A stretch of 9,460 nt of DNA from assembly GCA_947457715.1 (NCBI GenBank), contig CANGXK010000076.1, positions 1-9,460 on the forward strand, written 5' to 3'. The position numbers were made by a program, and so were the translations under genes. Of this stretch, positions 7,103 through 9,460 are shown one piece after another (position 1 is the first letter of the stretch; each line of letters begins with the position of its first letter). Under the pieces are notes generated by a model that saw only the letters and a program-made list of their open reading frames with translations, made no database searches and was not told the DNA's origin. The stretch comes from Gemmatimonadota bacterium (lineage in GTDB: Bacteria > Gemmatimonadota > Gemmatimonadetes > Gemmatimonadales > Gemmatimonadaceae).

Positions 7103-7120
7103 GGTGCTCCACCGAGCACC
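7103..7120. terminator. Hairpin between convergent transcription units, possible terminator
   Basis: GGTGCTC (7103-7109) and GAGCACC (7114-7120) form a perfect 7-bp stem with a CACC loop, two bases after the TAG stop of the second deacetylase. No T-run follows on either strand, so a classic intrinsic terminator is not supported. It could mark a Rho-dependent or U-less end, or protect the 3' end of the mRNA. It also lies about 120 bases past the end of the minus-strand glycosyltransferase. Nothing else is recognised in the rest of the 139-base gap. Confidence 0.45.
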
Positions 7121-7240
7121 AGCGGCCAGCGACGGCACTGAAGACGACGCCGAATCCGGTCGGTCGGCCAGCACCGCTGCATCCGTCGCTCATCACTCGC
7201 CGGCAAGCGTGTCGGCATGCGCAGATTGCACCGAATCCGT

Positions 7241-8413
7241 TCAGCCATCTGTCATACCGGCTCGAGCGCGGACGGCGCGTCGATAGATCTGGAGATACCG
7301 GTCGATCATGGCGTCGAATCCATACTGCTCCTGAGCGAGCGTTCGGCCTGCACGACCCGCGTGTTGCGCCCACTGTGGAGCGCGCAGCATCGCCTCGAGC
7401 GCACCGGAGAGCGCGTCGGCGTCTCCCGGCGGCACCAGCGTGCCGGTCTGGCCCGGCAGCACCAGCTTGGGGATGCCGCCAACCGCGGATGCGATGATGG
7501 GCAGTCCGGCGAGCATCGCCTCCAGAAGGGCCAGCGGAAGTCCCTCGTTCAGGGATGGCATCACCCAGCCATCCGCCGCAGCGAGCAGGTGCGGAATGTC
7601 GCTCCGCAACCCCAGAAGCTGCACGCGATCCTCAAGTCCGGCAGCGGCAATCTGCTCTCGCAGCGCTCGCTCCTCATTGCCTCGTCCGGCCACGGCGATG
7701 CGCCACGGCGGCAGTCCCTCTCGAGCGGCGAGTTGAGTCGCGGCCGCAATGAGCGTGGTGTGCCCCTTTACCGGGTACAGATTCCCCACCGCCAGCACGA
7801 GCTGATCGGCGCCGGTCAGACCGAGTGATGCTCGCGTCGCATCACGATTGCCGGGCAGGTGTAAGACGCCATTCGGTACGAATTCGACCCGGGAAGGCGA
7901 GATGGACAGTGCAGACGCGAGGTGCTCGCACGTGCTCTCGGAGACGCCGACCACCGCCGCTGCGCGTCGAGCGGACAAGCCAAGAGCCATGCGACGGCGG
8001 GTCGCGGCGGCGAAGCCAGTGCCACCGTGCATGGTGAGCACATGCGGCGTCCGTGCGAGTGCACCGGCGACACCGGCGTAGAAGCCCATCGTGAACTCAT
8101 GCGCGTGCAACACAGCCAGCTTCCGCGAGCGCACCCAGCTGGCCATCCGCATGGCGAGTGCCGCATCCACCGGCCGCGAGATACGTGGGAAGTGCACCGT
8201 ATGCCCGGCGGCCTGCAGCCGAGCGGAGAGCCAGCCTTCACCGCCGCTGAACACGGTGGGGTGCACATCGATGCCTCGCTCTGCGAGGCCGTTGGCCAGG
8301 CTGAGAACGGTCGACTCAGCCCCCCCCGGACCGTCCGACTCGATCATGACGGCCACGGGCCCGATATGCGACGTACTCGACTCGCGCTGACGCGCAGGCG
8401 CGGTAACAGTCAT
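7241..8413 (-). CDS. Glycosyltransferase family 4 (GT-B fold)
   Basis: The 390-residue product has the two-domain GT-B layout. The N-terminal domain has the glycine-rich GPGGAEST (residues 28-35) and HAHEF (His105) for acceptor binding. The C-terminal domain has VGNLYPVKGH (Lys216), VAGRG (Arg244), and SLNEGLPLALLEAMLAG with the EX7E pair Glu290/Glu298, which binds the donor nucleotide-sugar in retaining GT4 enzymes. It should add one sugar to a lipid-linked glycan at the cytoplasmic face of the inner membrane; the sugar cannot be named. The start is the ATG at 8413-8411, with only a weak upstream GGCGAG. It follows the O-antigen ligase-like gene on the same strand after 33 bases, so the two are probably co-transcribed. 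It converges on the plus-strand deacetylase operon. Confidence 0.93.
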   Translation of the reverse strand: MTVTAPARQRESSTSHIGPVAVMIESDGPGGAESTVLSLANGLAERGIDVHPTVFSGGEGWLSARLQAAGHTVHFPRISRPVDAALAMRMASWVRSRKLAVLHAHEFTMGFYAGVAGALARTPHVLTMHGGTGFAAATRRRMALGLSARRAAAVVGVSESTCEHLASALSISPSRVEFVPNGVLHLPGNRDATRASLGLTGADQLVLAVGNLYPVKGHTTLIAAATQLAAREGLPPWRIAVAGRGNEERALREQIAAAGLEDRVQLLGLRSDIPHLLAAADGWVMPSLNEGLPLALLEAMLAGLPIIASAVGGIPKLVLPGQTGTLVPPGDADALSGALEAMLRAPQWAQHAGRAGRTLAQEQYGFDAMIDRYLQIYRRAVRARAGMTDG

Positions 8414-8446
8414 CGCTGAAGCGTCACTCGCCGTTGAGATGAGACA

Positions 8447-9460
8447 CTAGCTGGCCGTCGGCCGAGGATTGGCATCGCCCCGACTCTCCGAGTACACCGC
8501 TCGGGCTGGACGAGTGCGCAGGTTTCGCCTGATGGCGACGGGACCCGCATTCGTCGGCACCGGCATCAACGACGCCGGGCGCGGACGCGCTTCCTTCGCT
8601 AAGCTGAGCGCCGCCGCATTGAGCCCGGCGGTCATGGCGAGCTGGAACCACAGGAAGGGGTAGAATGCGACAGCCATGAAGAAACCAGCGACCGCAAACC
8701 CGACGACTCCCGCGTCGAGCCCAAACGACATCTGCTGAAGAAATCGCCCGCGTTCCCCCAGACTCGCCAAGACTCGACGTGTTCGCGCGTTCACATACCA
8801 AATCGAACCGAGCAGTGTGCAGAACAGCGCCAGCCCGGTATAGCCGAGCTGCGACATGATCTCGATGAAGCTGTTGTGAGACACCTCAACCACCTTGTGC
8901 CCTTGAACATTGAGTCTCTCAAGGATCTCGGTCTTATCAGCATAGTACGCGCGGTAGTACGGGACCCAGTTCTCATACCCGACTCCCAGGAAGGGATGGT
9001 CATTGGCCATCTCGCGTCCAGCCTTCCAGTACGCGATCCGCGTCAACGACGTCTTGTCGGTTCCCGAACTCTGAAACCGGCTCTTCTGCGCCTGGGGAAT
9101 CGCCATCCAGGTCAGTGGGGCGACAACGGCGACCAAGAGTAATCCACGAAGTTTGCGCTTACTGCGCAGCAGCATCCACAGCCCGACGCACGCCAAGGCG
9201 AGCTGCCCACCGCGCGAGCCCGACGCCACAACGGAAAGCACCGCGCTGACCGGGAGAAGCGACAGCAGCAGCAGCTGGTTCTTCGTGAGGCGGGGTGCCA
9301 GCCCGAGGATGAAGTGGAACGACAGCGGAATGAACAGGCACATCTCGAGTGCAAACTCACCGGAATTCTGAAACCACCCCGGCGCGCCACCATTCCCCCA
9401 AGAGCCGACGAGGAACGAGCGAGCACCATGCTGACTCATCTTGGTGTTCCACAACAAGAA
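8447..9460 (-). CDS. O-antigen ligase/polymerase-like membrane protein (Wzy_C/WaaL), N-terminus cut by right edge
   Basis: The frame is open to the right edge, so the 337 residues seen are the C-terminal part; relatives are usually 400-480 residues and roughly the first hundred are missing. Hydrophobic segments lie near fragment residues 38-55, 61-78, 85-98, 104-121, 201-223 and 248-280. The central part has GSRGG (Arg83), a large loop with NDHPFLGVGYENW, and HNSFIEIMSQLGYTG (His195). This is the classic Wzy_C pattern, whose periplasmic Arg and His are important in WaaL. The tail after residue 290 is polar and Arg/Pro-rich. Role: joins undecaprenyl-linked glycan units into a polymer or onto an acceptor in the periplasm. 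Ligase, polymerase, or the O-glycosylation ligase of exosortase systems are all possible. It stands directly upstream of the glycosyltransferase. Confidence 0.88.
   Translation of the reverse strand, partial: FLLWNTKMSQHGARSFLVGSWGNGGAPGWFQNSGEFALEMCLFIPLSFHFILGLAPRLTKNQLLLLSLLPVSAVLSVVASGSRGGQLALACVGLWMLLRSKRKLRGLLLVAVVAPLTWMAIPQAQKSRFQSSGTDKTSLTRIAYWKAGREMANDHPFLGVGYENWVPYYRAYYADKTEILERLNVQGHKVVEVSHNSFIEIMSQLGYTGLALFCTLLGSIWYVNARTRRVLASLGERGRFLQQMSFGLDAGVVGFAVAGFFMAVAFYPFLWFQLAMTAGLNAAALSLAKEARPRPASLMPVPTNAGPVAIRRNLRTRPARAVYSESRGDANPRPTAS

Noticed and set aside
7217..7828. Plus-strand open frame of 203 codons opposite the glycosyltransferase
   Set aside because: It overlaps the conserved C-terminal domain of the glycosyltransferase in antisense and shows no domain or ribosome site of its own.

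Overview
This is a GC-rich bacterial chromosome segment, almost fully coding. It looks like part of an exopolysaccharide or surface-glycan locus of a Gram-negative-type bacterium. The strongest clues are a DUF3473-type polysaccharide deacetylase followed by a FemAB-like acyltransferase. Established knowledge places that pair in exosortase A (XrtA)/PEP-CTERM exopolysaccharide clusters. The species cannot be fixed from the sequence. The long high-GC genes and the TTG…TAnnTTT-like element before the citrate synthase gene would fit a group such as Gemmatimonadota, but that is a guess.

Layout. Bases 2-196 hold the 3' end of a regulator gene with a Fis-type helix-turn-helix, cut by the left edge. 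Next on the plus strand come a membrane-bound O-acyltransferase of the AlgI type (310-1707) and an SGNH-hydrolase-like partner (1707-2819), overlapping by one base. After an 81-base gap with a possible promoter and a clear ribosome binding site comes a complete citrate synthase gene (2901-4280). Its stop codon overlaps the start of the DUF3473 deacetylase (4280-5179). That gene overlaps the FemAB-like gene (5176-6201), which is followed after 18 bases by a second polysaccharide deacetylase (6220-7101). The strand then switches: a family 4 glycosyltransferase (7241-8413) and an O-antigen ligase/polymerase-like membrane protein (8447-9460, cut by the right edge) are read from the minus strand. 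The two transcription units converge at about 7102-7240, where there is a perfect 7-bp hairpin.

How they work together (inference). The glycosyltransferase would build a glycan repeat and the Wzy/WaaL-like protein would polymerise or ligate it. The two deacetylases would remove N- or O-acetyl groups. The MBOAT/SGNH pair would add O-acetyl groups, and the FemAB-like protein would transfer an amino-acid or acyl group. Citrate synthase is the metabolic outsider. It consumes acetyl-CoA, the likely acetyl donor for the MBOAT system, and its tight coupling to glycan genes is the most unusual arrangement here. I see no tRNA, rRNA, CRISPR array, insertion sequence or phage gene.
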